A DNA stretch of 64,000 nucleotides from Parietaria judaica. Taxonomy: Eukaryota > Streptophyta > Magnoliopsida > Rosales > Urticaceae. Position numbers and translations under genes: made by a program. Shown in pieces: positions 27,527-38,129 of the stretch. The stretch is from NCBI GenBank assembly GCA_954871525.1, contig OX940861.1, forward strand, positions 40,871,201 to 40,935,200, in the 5' to 3' direction. The notes below the pieces were generated by a model that worked only from the letters and a program-made list of their open reading frames with translations, was not told the origin of the DNA and did not search any database. The number at the start of each line of letters is the position of its first letter. Within the stretch, counting starts at the first letter, position 1.

Positions 27527-28262
27527 TTTTCACCGTCCTTTTCCAGTCACAAAGATAATCACCAAATAACAAATAAACAACAATAATCAATGAATATCTC
27601 TGTTTTATTATGTTTTCCGAAATGAGCTCGGTTTTCTTCCGTTGAATAGCTGGACAAATGAAGGATCATGAGCCAAAGGCTTTCTCTATTTCCTTAGCCT
27701 TTCTATTACAAGGTCTCTCTCTCTCTTTACCGGGCCTTTTTTTCTCTATTTTTCCGAACCTTTACAAATGAGGCTTATCTTGCCTTTTATAGAGTCTACA
27801 TTACATTCCCCTCGCGTCTTTCCCGCCTTTTCTCTTTTTAATCATTCGCTTCCTGGCGTGATTTGAGGGAAGCATGGTTAATCCCTGCTTTATGTCACTT
27901 CCGAGCAGACTGCCATTATGGGTAGGTGAGCCTCATTAAATGCGCATCCCGTCAGCCGTTATTTGGCCCTGCAAGCCTCGTCGCTGGTGCTTCTCATCGA
28001 CTGAGTAGGTCGGCTTCATTAAATGCACGCCTCGTCAACGGCCATTCGGCTCTGCATAAACCATCATGACGAAATTCCTCGTCGAGTATGATGGGACAGT
28101 TCATCGCAGTTTGCTTTCATGTGGCTGTGCCTCCTCGTGGTCGAACCTCCTCGGGGATAATCCCCCTCGGGTGATGAACTTCCTTGCCTCCCCTCATGTC
28201 GTTTATGGACAAAACGACACGAGTTGTGTTGAGGATGGATTTGACCAAATCCGACCTTAACA
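27515..28262 (-). repeat. 3' LTR of the nested gypsy-like element
   Basis: 748-base LTR, about 98 percent identical by eye to 38130-38877. It contains a 64-codon ORF (28066-28260), which recurs in the other LTR and is not a separate gene. Confidence 0.85.
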
Positions 28263-28281
28263 GTTAGTCCCCCATTTTATC
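28263..28281 (-). other. Polypurine tract of the nested element
   Basis: On the minus strand, a G-rich purine run (ATGGGGGACTAAC) ends directly at the LTR border. This supports the minus orientation. Confidence 0.6.
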
Positions 28282-29125
28282 AAGTGTATACACTTGGTAA
28301 AATAAAGTATAATTGTTTCGGAGATCGGCCTTAGCCAACGTTTGTTGGTTTCCAGGTTGGTGATTGCTTCCTTGGCTCATCGCGTGGCTATATTGCTAAA
28401 TTACTTCTTTTCCTTGCCGCGCCTCCTCTGCTTCCCTCCTCGTTGCGAGCCGGGTCCCTTGTCCGCGGGGGCTGTTGTGGTCTAAACGTCGTTGGTGTTT
28501 TCATCGAGAGCTCTCCTCGCTTACCTAAATTCTGTATAATACCGAAATATACGCTTCGAAGACAAAAAGTGTAAACGTAAGCATGTACTTTGTAAGTATA
28601 AATTATAATTTTTCCGACGAAACTCTTAGCGATGAAGATTTCTCAATAACGCTGAACGAGGAGTTTTCGCGAAGATCCTCGTTAACGACCGAGGAGGTTC
28701 GACTCTCTCGCTTCCCCGACCGTTGCCTAGCTCCGGGCCCCACCTTGGTTTGCTTTCCCAAAATTCGTCAGCCTCGAATCTTTCACACGTCCCTTCAGCA
28801 TTAAATGCCCACCCCCTTTCGCACTCGAGTACTTGCGGGGATTTATAACGGGCCATTGACACGAGCCGTTGATGAGTTAGCGAGCTTTGAATTTGGGTCG
28901 TTGGATCAAAACGCGCCTATCCATTCTTTTTCCCTTTCTATAAATTCGGAGTTTAGGCATTTTTCATATTTTCAAAAACTCTTTCTAAACCACCGCTGAG
29001 ACATTCACTCCCCGTTGTTACCCCTATTCCCTCGTCTCCAAGCTTCTTCTCCCTTCTTTCCTAGACGCTTCGATGGCTCCTTCCCGCTCCGGCCTGGTCT
29101 TTAAGACCCGAGCCCTGCCTCCGTC
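28282..29125. other. Internal non-coding part of the nested element
   Basis: Region between the LTR and the plus-strand gene-like ORF; it would be that ORF's leader. An ATG at 29073 opens an 18-codon frame whose TGA overlaps the ATG at 29126, so the ORF's N-terminus may have been shifted out of frame or this is a short upstream ORF. Confidence 0.4.
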
Positions 29126-30592
29126 ATGACGACCGAGGGTTTGCAGTTTATCGTCAACAACTGTTCAGACTCGGAGCTCTGCTATGCACGTCTCCCCCTC
29201 GAGGGTGAATTCGCCGACGAGCCTCAGAACGACTTCGTCTGGGTCTATGAGTCGTTCTTCCGCATCGTCGGTCTTTGCTTCCCGGTGCCGCTCTTGGTCG
29301 TGGCGTTTCTCTACGCCTTTGGGGTTCCGATCTCTCAGGTGAGCCCCAACACCCTTCGCCTCCTCCTCTGCACACTCGTTATTGCATGTGAGCAGAAAGT
29401 GGAGCTTACGCTCGAGGACTTGATGCGCCTCTTCAAGGTCTCCCGAAATCCGAAGAATCTGGGCCGCTTTGCCATCTCTCATCGCGTTCGACCGCACATT
29501 CTAACGAATACGCCGTCGAACAAGTCCGGCTGGGGGAATAAGTATTTCTTCGTTCGTGTGGACAGCTCCAACTTTGGTCCCCACCACTCTTTCCTGCCGA
29601 GGGATTTGGTGCTCGAGGAAGTGGACCTCCCTCGATTTAAGCCCGAGGAGAACGAAAAGGCCGATGCGCGGTTCAAAGAGATCCATGCCGCTCTCCTTGC
29701 CAACCCTAGGCGCGATTGGAGTAAGGACTTCGGGGATCAGCGGATCGAGAAGTCTGGGGTCTATCAACTGGCCCGAATTCACGGGGCACCCCCAAACACT
29801 CTTCTCCCGAAAGGTTTTCTTCGCGAACCCGCCCCGGAGGGATCTCCCGTAGAGCGGAACAAAATCGTTCCAAGGTCGAAGAAGAAATCCGAGGATAAAC
29901 CCGTTGCTGCTAGGGACAACGCTCTCGTTGATCGGGATCGGGAGGTGCAGAGACCGTCGAGGTCCCAGGCAGGATCTGACGCTCCTCGCTACATGGGGCT
30001 CACCCTCCGAGAAGATGGTCCCTCGAGTAAACGCCCTATCGAGGATACTCGCGATGAGCGGCGGACGAGAACCAGGACGGATTCCGTCGCCCGCTCCCCG
30101 TCGGAGGCTTCCCGCTCCTCGAGGAGATCCCCTCGAGAAGAAAACTCTTCGGGCAAGCGACCCGCCGAGGAGGTACGTGATGCTTCTCCTGCGAAGAAGG
30201 CGAAGGTTCCCGCCCCGACCCCTGAGCCCGAAGCTACTGATCCGTCTCGAGGAACAGCGGAAGGAGCTCCGGGTACCGCGCCTGTAGAGGGCGCAGCGGG
30301 GAGGACGGGACTAGTGTCGGACGGGCGTGCGCGCCCCGCCGCGAATCCACGGGAGAGACTGGAGTTCGTCGATATCGAACACCTGGTCTTCGCGCCGAAC
30401 GCTCCCCCTCCACCCCCTTTGGGAGCTGAAAGCTCCATTCTTCCTTCCGCTCCTGGGGTCGTGATTCGGTCCTCTCTGTCACCACCTCGGGGAATCCCCG
30501 ATGAAGCGACGCGGGACCTGGCCGCGGCCTCTACGCCTCCGATTCAGTCTCCGGTCGAAGAGACCCAGGTTCCGAATGAGGAAGGTACATGA
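29126..30592 (+). CDS. Transposon-associated ORF, part 1 (putative gypsy-type 'Transposase_28'-like domain), ends at in-frame TGA
   Basis: GC-rich ORF of 488 codons, antisense to the retroelement that carries it. The N-terminal 200 residues (EGEFADEPQNDFVWVYESFF, FPVPLLVVAFLYAFGVPISQ, SPNTLRLLLCTLVIACE, GWGNKYFFV) fit the plant family named putative gypsy-type transposon protein (PF04195), by recollection. The following half is a low-complexity Arg/Ser/Pro/Glu linker. The frame stops at TGA 30590-30592 but stays open in the same frame to 31954, so this looks like one protein interrupted once. Tat-lineage elements are known to carry extra ORFs in antisense orientation; their role is unknown. 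It could be a captured host gene or an element accessory gene. Confidence 0.65.
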   Translation: MTTEGLQFIVNNCSDSELCYARLPLEGEFADEPQNDFVWVYESFFRIVGLCFPVPLLVVAFLYAFGVPISQVSPNTLRLLLCTLVIACEQKVELTLEDLMRLFKVSRNPKNLGRFAISHRVRPHILTNTPSNKSGWGNKYFFVRVDSSNFGPHHSFLPRDLVLEEVDLPRFKPEENEKADARFKEIHAALLANPRRDWSKDFGDQRIEKSGVYQLARIHGAPPNTLLPKGFLREPAPEGSPVERNKIVPRSKKKSEDKPVAARDNALVDRDREVQRPSRSQAGSDAPRYMGLTLREDGPSSKRPIEDTRDERRTRTRTDSVARSPSEASRSSRRSPREENSSGKRPAEEVRDASPAKKAKVPAPTPEPEATDPSRGTAEGAPGTAPVEGAAGRTGLVSDGRARPAANPRERLEFVDIEHLVFAPNAPPPPPLGAESSILPSAPGVVIRSSLSPPRGIPDEATRDLAAASTPPIQSPVEETQVPNEEGT

Positions 30593-30721
30593 CCTATTGG
30601 CGAGGAGGACGCCCGAGGAGAGACCTTCGCACCTGTCGGGCGCGAAGGCGACCAGGAACAGATCCCCTTCGGACCCGAGGAGGAACAGCCTGGGGCGCAC
30701 CCCGAGGTTAGTTCCCCTGGC

Positions 30722-31954
30722 TTGAAGCTCCTTTCCGACACATCTGGTATCGAGGCCCTCGAGGGCTCAGGGATCCAGCCTTCTCCCGAACTTACCGGCG
30801 TGTCCGACTCACAAGTACCTCTCATCGCTCATTCTGGCGCGCCGCCGAAATCAACGGATGACTCTGCGCGGCCTTCTGCGTCATCCCTTGACCCCGAGAA
30901 GATACTTACCGGTTTGCCACGGGCTCAAGCCGGCTTCCCGGCCCTGCCGCCTCCGGGTGCACTTTTGGAGGCCGAAGCTTCTCACGGGCTCGTCGATCCT
31001 CTCAACGAGTCCGTGGGAAGCTTGGAACTTGTTGACCGTGTCATCCGGGGGGTAGCCCAGTTGAAAGACGTGATTGCCTCCGAGCGGCTATCCAACGCTA
31101 AGGCCGAGAGAGACACCAGTGAGTTGTCGGCGGAGCTCTCGTTAGTCCGGGGACAATTTGAGGTTTCCACCCGCGACGGGCAGAAATTTCGGGAGCAGGC
31201 CGAGAAGCTTTCCTCGGAGCTCGACGAGACTAAATCTGCATTGGAGTCAGAAATCTCGTTGCGCTGGACCGTAGAGGCCGAGCTCAACGAGACCAAATCC
31301 ACCTTGGAGTCTGAGATCTCGTTGCGCTGGGCCGCAGAGGCCGAATTCGCGGAACAACAAGACTTTTTTGCTGTTAAGGAAGCGGGTCTCTCCGATAAGC
31401 TCCGGCTTAAGGCTGAACGCCTCGCCCAGATTAGCGAAGCTGTCGGCGTACCGCTCGAGCAGGAAGACCACCTGGTGTCCCGGGTCGACGCCGTGCTGAG
31501 GAAGTTCGCCGAAGACTTAGAGGCTGCGCGAGCCGAGACAGTTGAGGAGCGTCACGGCCGAGAGCGCCTGTTCGAGGAGGCCCAAGCCAAGCTGGAGCGC
31601 CGCTCGGCGAAGTTTGATTTTCTTGATCAATCCATCAACGCCCATCGCTTGGCCGCCGCGTACCACGCCAATATCGGTTTGGTCGAGAAAATCCTCCTGG
31701 CGACACCCAACGAGGGCCTCGAGACCCGCTTGCCTTCGTGGCGCGAAAGCCGCGATAAGCACCGGGCTGTGGTAGAAGACCTGGACAAGAAGTCTTCCCG
31801 GGATCCTGATTCTCCACCGCTCTCCCCCTGCAAGCCGGCAGCCCTGGACTGCCGGAGGATTGAAGGCCTTGCCTCGGAGGGGGCCGCTCTCGGGTCCTCA
31901 CCGCGCGATGGATCCGGCTCGAACACCGAGACCCCGGCGCCTCCGGAGCCCACG
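30722..31954 (+). CDS. Transposon-associated ORF, part 2: coiled-coil domain, first copy
   Basis: Continues the frame of the preceding ORF after its TGA. A Pro/Ser-rich lead is followed by about 250 residues of heptad-like coiled coil (RDTSELSAELSLVRGQFEV, EKLSSELDETKSALESE; a unit LNETKSTLESEISLRW is nearly repeated). It ends in LPSWRESRDKHRAVVEDL and the motif DPDSPPLSPC. The exon probably ends at ACG|GTATAG (31954) and joins an acceptor at 32212. Most of this exon's coiled-coil end is mirrored in the next exon. Confidence 0.6.
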
Positions 31955-32212
31955 GTATAGGATGTTTTCCCGGAGTTTCCTTTTCAATTTCCTTTTATTT
32001 TTGTAAATTCCGAATTTCGTGGCTCTTTCTGTAATCCAAGCATTTAAGCGAATTATCATATAAATAAAAGAAATATTTCTCGGGTTACCTTTTCCTTCCA
32101 TCGCTAAGCTTTTTCGCTATCGCCCTCGTATACTTGTCTTTCCCTTCTCCCTTTTCTTATCGGGCCTCTTTATTGTTTCTTCCGTATCTCCACTATCGCT
32201 TTTCCTTCGCAG

Positions 32213-32980
32213 GCCGGAGGTGGTACCGTTGTTCTTTGCCCCGACGCCCTTTTCCCTAGCGATGGAGGAGGTTACGAGGGGGCGGAAAAGTCTGTGCTTG
32301 CTCTTGCTCCAGCGGGGACTTTATCGGGGAGTGAAGATACTCTCCCAGAGACTACAGGGGCTAAGCTCGCCGAGTGTAGGGTGGAGCGCGATGAATATAG
32401 ACGCCTCCTTGCCATTGCCGAAGAGTCCATCCTTGAGGAACGAAAGCGTTATCAGCGGTGCGAGGACACTCTCTCGGCACAGCTCCGGCAAAAAAATGAG
32501 TATTTCAACCGAATCGCCGACGCTATAAACCTGTCGCCCGGTCGGGAGGAGCAAATCTCTTTCCATGTCAAGGCCGTGCTGAGGAAACTCGTCAAGGACC
32601 GCGACGCGGCCAGGAGTTGGGCAATAGAGGAGGAATTTTCTCGCTTACGCCTCTATCACCAAGCGACCGACAAGCTGAAGCACGCCTCCGAGAGGTTCGG
32701 GGCACTTGAGGGGATTGCCCGCATTCAGCGCCTGCTGGGCGCTGTGCTCTCGAATATCAAGCTCGTCGAGGGATTACCTTCTCGCTTGACCGTTGGTGAG
32801 CTTCGAGCCAAACTGCCAAGATGGCGCAGGTTGGAGCAGGAATACCTGGATGATTTGGCCAGGCTGGAGATGAAAATCTCCGGTGCTCCAAACTCTCCTC
32901 CGCTTTCCCCTTGTCTCCCTCCGAGTGTCGCTAGAGCGCGCTCGCCGGGTTTTGATGTTCTTCCCTCCTCGTCGAGCACG
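32213..32980 (+). CDS. Transposon-associated ORF, part 3: coiled-coil domain, second copy
   Basis: 256-codon exon between acceptor TTCGCAG|GCC and donor ACG|GTATGG. It is a diverged copy of the end of the previous exon: VKAVLRKLVKDRDAARS matches VDAVLRKFAEDLEAARA, and LPRWRRLEQEYLDDLARL with APNSPPLSPC matches the same block there. Both exons end at the same ACG|GTAT donor, which points to duplication of a whole exon. A short last exon (33067-33177, TGA) follows; beyond that TGA the frame is open again to a TAA at 33274-33276. Confidence 0.6.
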
Positions 32981-33389
32981 GTATGGGACAGCTTAGTTTA
33001 AATAATTTTGTAGTTTTACCTCTTTTTTCTGGGGTTGGTTCCTCACTCTTGGCTCCTCCTTTGAAGGCTGATAGTAGGGTTGATGCGAATCTCGCGGGAA
33101 CTTCCTCGAGTAAGCCCCCGGGACTTCCTGCTGACGATCCTGCTTGCTTAATTGTGCATGACATCCTTCGCCGATGATGTGATGCCATCATCGAGGAATG
33201 TGCCGACGCAGTCCTGGGTCAAGATCCCCTCGATGATGTCGCTAGGCGGGAGGATCGGTCCCTGCGAGAGTCATAATATGTGTATACACTTGGGGTGTGG
33301 ACGAATGAGTTGTAAATAATGATACTCTGTATTTCGTACTTTTGAATCAAATGAACATACGATGATTTTCTTTTATGAGCTTGCTCGCA

Positions 33390-33985
33390 ATTTACGAACT
33401 TGTACGAGCTTGCTCGGCGCCCTTAGCCGTAAATATAGTTTTTCTTTGCTCGGCACTCTCGCCGGCTCGGGCTTGCTCGGCGCCCTTAGCCGTAAATATT
33501 ATTATTATTATTTTTTGCTTGGCACCCTCGCCGTACCTCTTTTTCTCGGCACTCTCGCCGTACCTCTTTACTTGGCACTCTCGCCGTAGTTGTCTCTTGC
33601 GGGTATCGCTAGGTTTCATCGGGTACGAGCCGACTAGTTCCCAGGACCCCATAGGCACTCTCGCCTTGGTTGTCACTTGCGGGTATCGCTAGGTTTCATC
33701 GGGTACGAGCCGACTAATTCCTAGGACCCCATAGGCACTCTCGCCTCGTATACTTCCTTGGCACTCTCGCCGGATCGGGCTTGCTCGGCCCCTTAGCCGT
33801 ATATGGATCTCGACATTTTTCGTCGGACCGGGCTTGCTCGGCACCCTTAGCCGTATATGGATCTCGACATTTTTTGTCGGACCGGGCTTGCTCGGCACCC
33901 TTAGCCGTATATATATTATTATATATATATATATTTTATTTATATAATTTTCTCGGCACTCTCGCCGGATCGGGCTTGCTCGGCA
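33390..33985. repeat. Tandem repeat cluster in the nested element
   Basis: Several interleaved repeat units. One of about 55 bases (gggcttgctcggcacccttagccgtatatggatctcgacat type) occurs three or more times between 33770 and 33985. One of about 80 bases (cacttgcgggtatcgctagg...ccccataggcactctcgcct) occurs twice at 33590-33750. Shorter ggcactctcgccgtacct copies lie at 33530-33590. Tat-lineage elements often hold such arrays between coding region and LTR. Confidence 0.75.
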
Positions 33986-33994
33986 CCCTTAGCC

Positions 33995-34054
<60 letters not shown>
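33986..34054. repeat. (TA)n microsatellite
   Basis: A run of alternating TA of about 60 bases next to the hAT insertion site. Confidence 0.85.
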
Positions 34055-34057
<3 letters not shown>

Positions 34058-34062
34058 ACGAG

Positions 34063-36378
34063 CTAGGGACAAACTGCCGAATTTGCCGATAAATCGGTTG
34101 CCGTTATCGAGGGATTTATCGATCGCTTGCCGATTAATCGATGGAAAACTTATAATACTGTAGCTTATCGTTACCGACACTTTTCGAGGATTATCGACGG
34201 ATTACCGACACTTTTCGATATTTTTCGATGGAAAACTTATAACAAAAAATTAAGTTTATATTTGCACAATTTTTAAATAGTGTGTTGAAAATTTCAAAAA
34301 TAATAGCATGTCATGATATCTACTCTATTCACTACTGACTATTAAAAAATAATATCATAAACAAACATATGTATTTAAGGTCATACACAAACACATATAA
34401 TTCCATCAGAAGTCTCAAATCTAAACTTGCTTTGCCACTTCTCTCTCAATGTCAGAGTCTTCTTCATCAGAAGATCCAGCAACGCTATGCAAAATACCTT
34501 CCCGTACGTTTTGGTTGAAATCTGCCTTCTTCTGTTTCTTCTTTTGGGCACTCTTCAACACCCCCCTAATAAGGTTAAGTGTCGTTGGGGATTTCAGTAC
34601 ACGGTGCAACATTTTTACCCTTATCCACGCCACTCAAATGCTTCTTCATTCTAGTGATTCCTCCACCTTTAATCTCTTTGCCGCAGTAATTGCATTTGAA
34701 TCCGGAGTTATTGCTCGGATCCCCAATAGGAGTGCAATGCTCCCTCGCAAGTTCGTCCTTACTCATTTTGAACCTAAACAGCAACACGAATGACGAGAAT
34801 AGTAAAAAAAAATACACAAAATGCAAACTTTAGGTACTTTTGCCGCAAAAAACAATTTTACCTCAAATGGGAAATTAAACTGAACCAGAATCTTATATCC
34901 TAATAGGAATAAATATTTAATGAAATATAACAGCAAGAAAAATGAATAAATTACCTCAGAAATCACAAAATATAAACTTCTAGTACTTTTGCCGCAATTA
35001 AGCAAACATCCGTAATAAGCTCAAATCTGCAATTAAGTAGAACCAAAATCTCGGATTATTATCTCAAAAAATATTTAATTAAGCAAAACAGCAAGAAAAA
35101 TGAATAGATTACCTCACAAATCGCAAAAGATGAACTTCTAAGACTTTTGCCGTAATTAAGCGAAAATCTTAATTAAGCTCAAATCCGAAATTAAATTACA
35201 CCAAAATATTATATTATTATTTCAAAAAATATATAGTGTAGGAAAATACAAAAAAAAAAAGAATAGATTACCTCGTAAATCGTAAAAGATGAACTTATAA
35301 GACTTTTGCCGTAATTACTGAAAAATCCGAATTAAAATCTAATCTGAAAAAAAAAGACGAAAATCACAGATTAATACTTCAATAAATAATTAACGAAATA
35401 AAACCTAATTTTTTTAAAAAAATTACTTCGAAATTAAAAAGATATCAATTTATAAACTTTTTAACACAAAAAAAATTTAAAAACCGATAAAAATAAACTT
35501 GCAATCTGAAAATGCAAGACCTCAAGGCTCTAAAACATCCACATTTCTTAAGAATTACAATATTATTAACCCCATAACATCAAGTAGTCATTAAAAATAA
35601 GTAAATTTCTATTAAATTCCTAAAATCAAAACTTTATCTACTTTTGCCTAACAAGAATAATAATCCGAAAATAACCTAATTATAATAAATTAATTATAAA
35701 ATAAGTCATAAAACATGAGTTCATCCTAAAATATCCTTAAGAGTTCAAAAAAATAAACAAAATATGTAAAAGTTCAAATCTTTATCAATTCTAAACATAA
35801 ACCCTAAGGATACTTAACCCTTTACTTTCCAACTCATGAAAATACCTTAAAAATCATCTAAACGAGTATATATCAACAAATAACGATTGATTCATGTAGA
35901 ATAAACATTATGAGTCATTTATCTTCCTAAATATACAAAAAAAATTGCAAAAATTTGGGTTAAAATAGATAAACTACAAACTTTCGAAACTTATGCCACC
36001 CATGTGATAATCCACGAAATGAGATGAAAGAGTCGAAAATTTCAGCACTTACCAACTCCATTTTCGTCATTTTGCATAAAAAAAGAGAGGGGACCATCGA
36101 CAAAAGGGGGAAAGTGGGGCTGCAGTAGGGTTTCATCCGAAAAATATATATTTATACTCCCAAAAAGTTTTTTAATATTGCTCGAAAAGTACCACAATTT
36201 TCGCTCATTTTACACACAGCCCAGCGATAATCGTTTATTTAAATCCTTGCCAATTTTCGCGATTTTCCAACGAAAAATCATAAAACGATAAGTGTTATAG
36301 TGGATTATTTACCGATGACCATCGGCAAGATCGATAATCGTCGATTATCGACGATAACCAACGAAAATTCGATCCTTG
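34063..36378 (-). mobile_element. Deleted hAT transposon nested in the gypsy-like element
   Basis: Perfect 8-bp duplication gttacgag at 34055-34062 and 36379-36386. The termini ctagggac and (minus strand) CAAGGATC are short imperfect hAT ends. Subterminal regions are rich in cgattatcgac-type words. The only coding trace is a BED zinc finger on the minus strand near the left end; the rest is AT-rich filler with imperfect repeats of a cttttgccgcaattaag motif (34840-35320). A transposase catalytic domain is absent, so it is non-autonomous. Confidence 0.82.
34433..34767 (-). pseudogene. hAT transposase N-terminal fragment (BED zinc finger)
   Basis: The minus-strand frame from about 34767 holds a BED-type zinc finger: FKCNYCGKEIKGGGITRMKK followed by a His and the KGKNV..C pattern usual in plant hAT transposases. 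It then continues in a shifted frame (34421-34633) with an acidic, Lys-rich stretch. The dimerisation/catalytic region is missing. It is a truncated, non-functional transposase remnant. Confidence 0.72.
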
Positions 36379-36594
36379 GTTACGAGGACACTTCCCTTCC
36401 CATTCGGTACTTTCACCGAGCAGAGTTGTACACACATTTTGTCAACTTATAATTCCGCTCGTTTCTTAAAGAAAAAAAACATACATACATAGACATTAAA
36501 ACCAAAACAAACTTCTATCATCTAACAAGGATGAAGAGTAGTCATCATCAACCCTCCTTTCGTGCCGAGCAGCGTATGTGCCTTACTCCGGGGC

Positions 36595-37607
36595 TTATTC
36601 CTCGATGATCGAGCAGGCTGATGACACGACTTTCTCCAGAGAGTCTCCGCTGGGGCGCCCGAAGTTACAGTCCGTGCAGATGTAGGTGTACCACGTGAGG
36701 CCGAGGATGTAGCATGATCTGCAAAAGCCGCAAGCACGTCCATTTTGGCGTCGGCCAACACACGGCGGGCGGATGGAGTTTCTTGCTCGCATCTTCGTGG
36801 GCTTCTCGTAGACCAGGACGTTTTTGTCGCACCTCCTGCAGAACTCCATGTCGAGCAGACGACCGCGTGGTGCGGGCGTCTGCTGCTCGAGGTAGTCGGT
36901 TGGATTCCCTGCCGTGAGCAACGCGGGAAGGTCCTCAAGTCTGACCCTGGTCCCTTCCTCGATACTGAACCCCTCGAAACTGGGAACTAGCCTGTTGACC
37001 CTTAGAATTTTATTCCGTGCTTTATGGTGGACAGGTTGTTGACCACGTCATCTATGGTGATTCGGTGGCAGCGCGATAGGCATATCTTTATGAGCGTCGG
37101 GTTGTCCTGCAGAATTGTCTTCAACGCGGCGTTGGTGACCTCGAAGCACCCATTCAGCGTCAAGGTCTCCATCTTCCCTTGAGACCTCCTCGCCAGCCTC
37201 AGGAGATTCTCGTCTTCGAGCCGCTCTCTCATCGGGTCGTCGATACTGAGGTTGCGCCACAGAAGGCTGTTCTCCCGAACCTCGTCGCGCAATGACGTGC
37301 ACACCATCTCCATCGCGAGGAGTTCCTCGAGCATAAGATACGGCAGGACCAGTTCCAATGCGGGGTGTGGTTCACCTGGGATCCTTGGCTCCTCCTGGTC
37401 CCGCTGGCTCTCCGTGGTGTCCTCCTCCATTGGACACGGCTCGCTGCTCTCCGACCACTCCTCATTCTTCCAACCGTCCGTCATTTCGTGATCATCTCCT
37501 CTCCGTGCCCCCGTCATGTCTTCCTTGGGCCATCCCCAACCTTCATCCACGATCATCTCGGACTCGTTTGTGTAGCTTTGGCCAGTAACTCCCTCCCTGA
37601 GCGCCAT
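36595..37607 (-). pseudogene. Captured F-box protein gene (SKIP14-like), frameshifted
   Basis: From ATG 37605-37607 the frame encodes an acidic N-terminus, then an F-box and leucine-rich section (ALELVLPYLMLEELLAMEMV, SLRDEVRENSLLWRNLSIDD, RSQGKMETLTLNGCFEVTNA), resembling plant SKIP14-type F-box proteins. These link target proteins to SCF ubiquitin ligases. The frame breaks near 37020 (stop at 37002-37004). The adjacent frame continues with a C-terminal Cys-pair region (CRRCDKNVLVYEK, CGFCRSCY, YICTDCNF) to 36595, so a single small indel separates the two halves. It is in the same orientation as the retroelement, shortly after its primer site, which suggests transduction of a host transcript. 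Confidence 0.7.
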
Positions 37608-38115
37608 CTCTTCTTCGTATGCTTTTTTCGCCTGTATCGCGAAAACACTACAAATACTGGTTTTCGAGTAAGAAAGGAATTTTCTATTTTCTGGGTGGAA
37701 AGATTGGGACTTATATGGGAGTTAACCGAGTTGGTTTTCACTTCCGCAAACTTGTTCTTCATGGTCCTTTCTAAACCTCCCATTTATAACCATTGATTGT
37801 TTCGCACGCAACTCTTCGTATTCTCTGTTCCGCTGTCACTTCACAACGCTTCGGGAGTCACTCCGATTCATTGATGCGCGTGCGCTTCTTTTTCTGATTA
37901 GCCGACTATACGTCTACCTCTTTTAAATGCAAGGATTCCGTACGTTTCCCCCTCTTGCGTCACTCCTGCCCTTTGAGTTGCCCCCCTTAGGCTCTGCTCG
38001 CTGTTTTCGCTCGCTCAGTCATCACCTCGAGCACGTTGCTAATGATGGCATCGCTTGATAACGTCATGCTCCTCCAAATTCCTGGCTGTGAGTTAGAAAG
38101 AAAACAAAGCCCCTC

Positions 38116-38129
38116 GGTGGGCGCCAAAC
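38116..38129 (-). other. Primer-binding site of the nested element (gypsy type)
   Basis: On the minus strand GTTTGGCGCCCACC lies directly after the LTR end, the common TGGCGCC-type primer site of plant gypsy elements. Confidence 0.72.

Noticed and set aside
28066..28260. 64-codon ORF repeated at 38681-38875
   Set aside because: It is part of the LTR pair of the nested element; repetition is due to the LTRs, not to a gene family.
30590..30592. In-frame TGA read as selenocysteine or programmed readthrough
   Set aside because: No plant selenoprotein machinery is expected, and a simple nonsense mutation in a transposon ORF explains it.
33390..33985. CRISPR-like array
   Set aside because: Units abut or vary without uniform spacers and the DNA is a plant nuclear retroelement.
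37365..37796. Plus-strand ORF of 143 codons
   Set aside because: Antisense shadow of the captured F-box gene; low-complexity translation.
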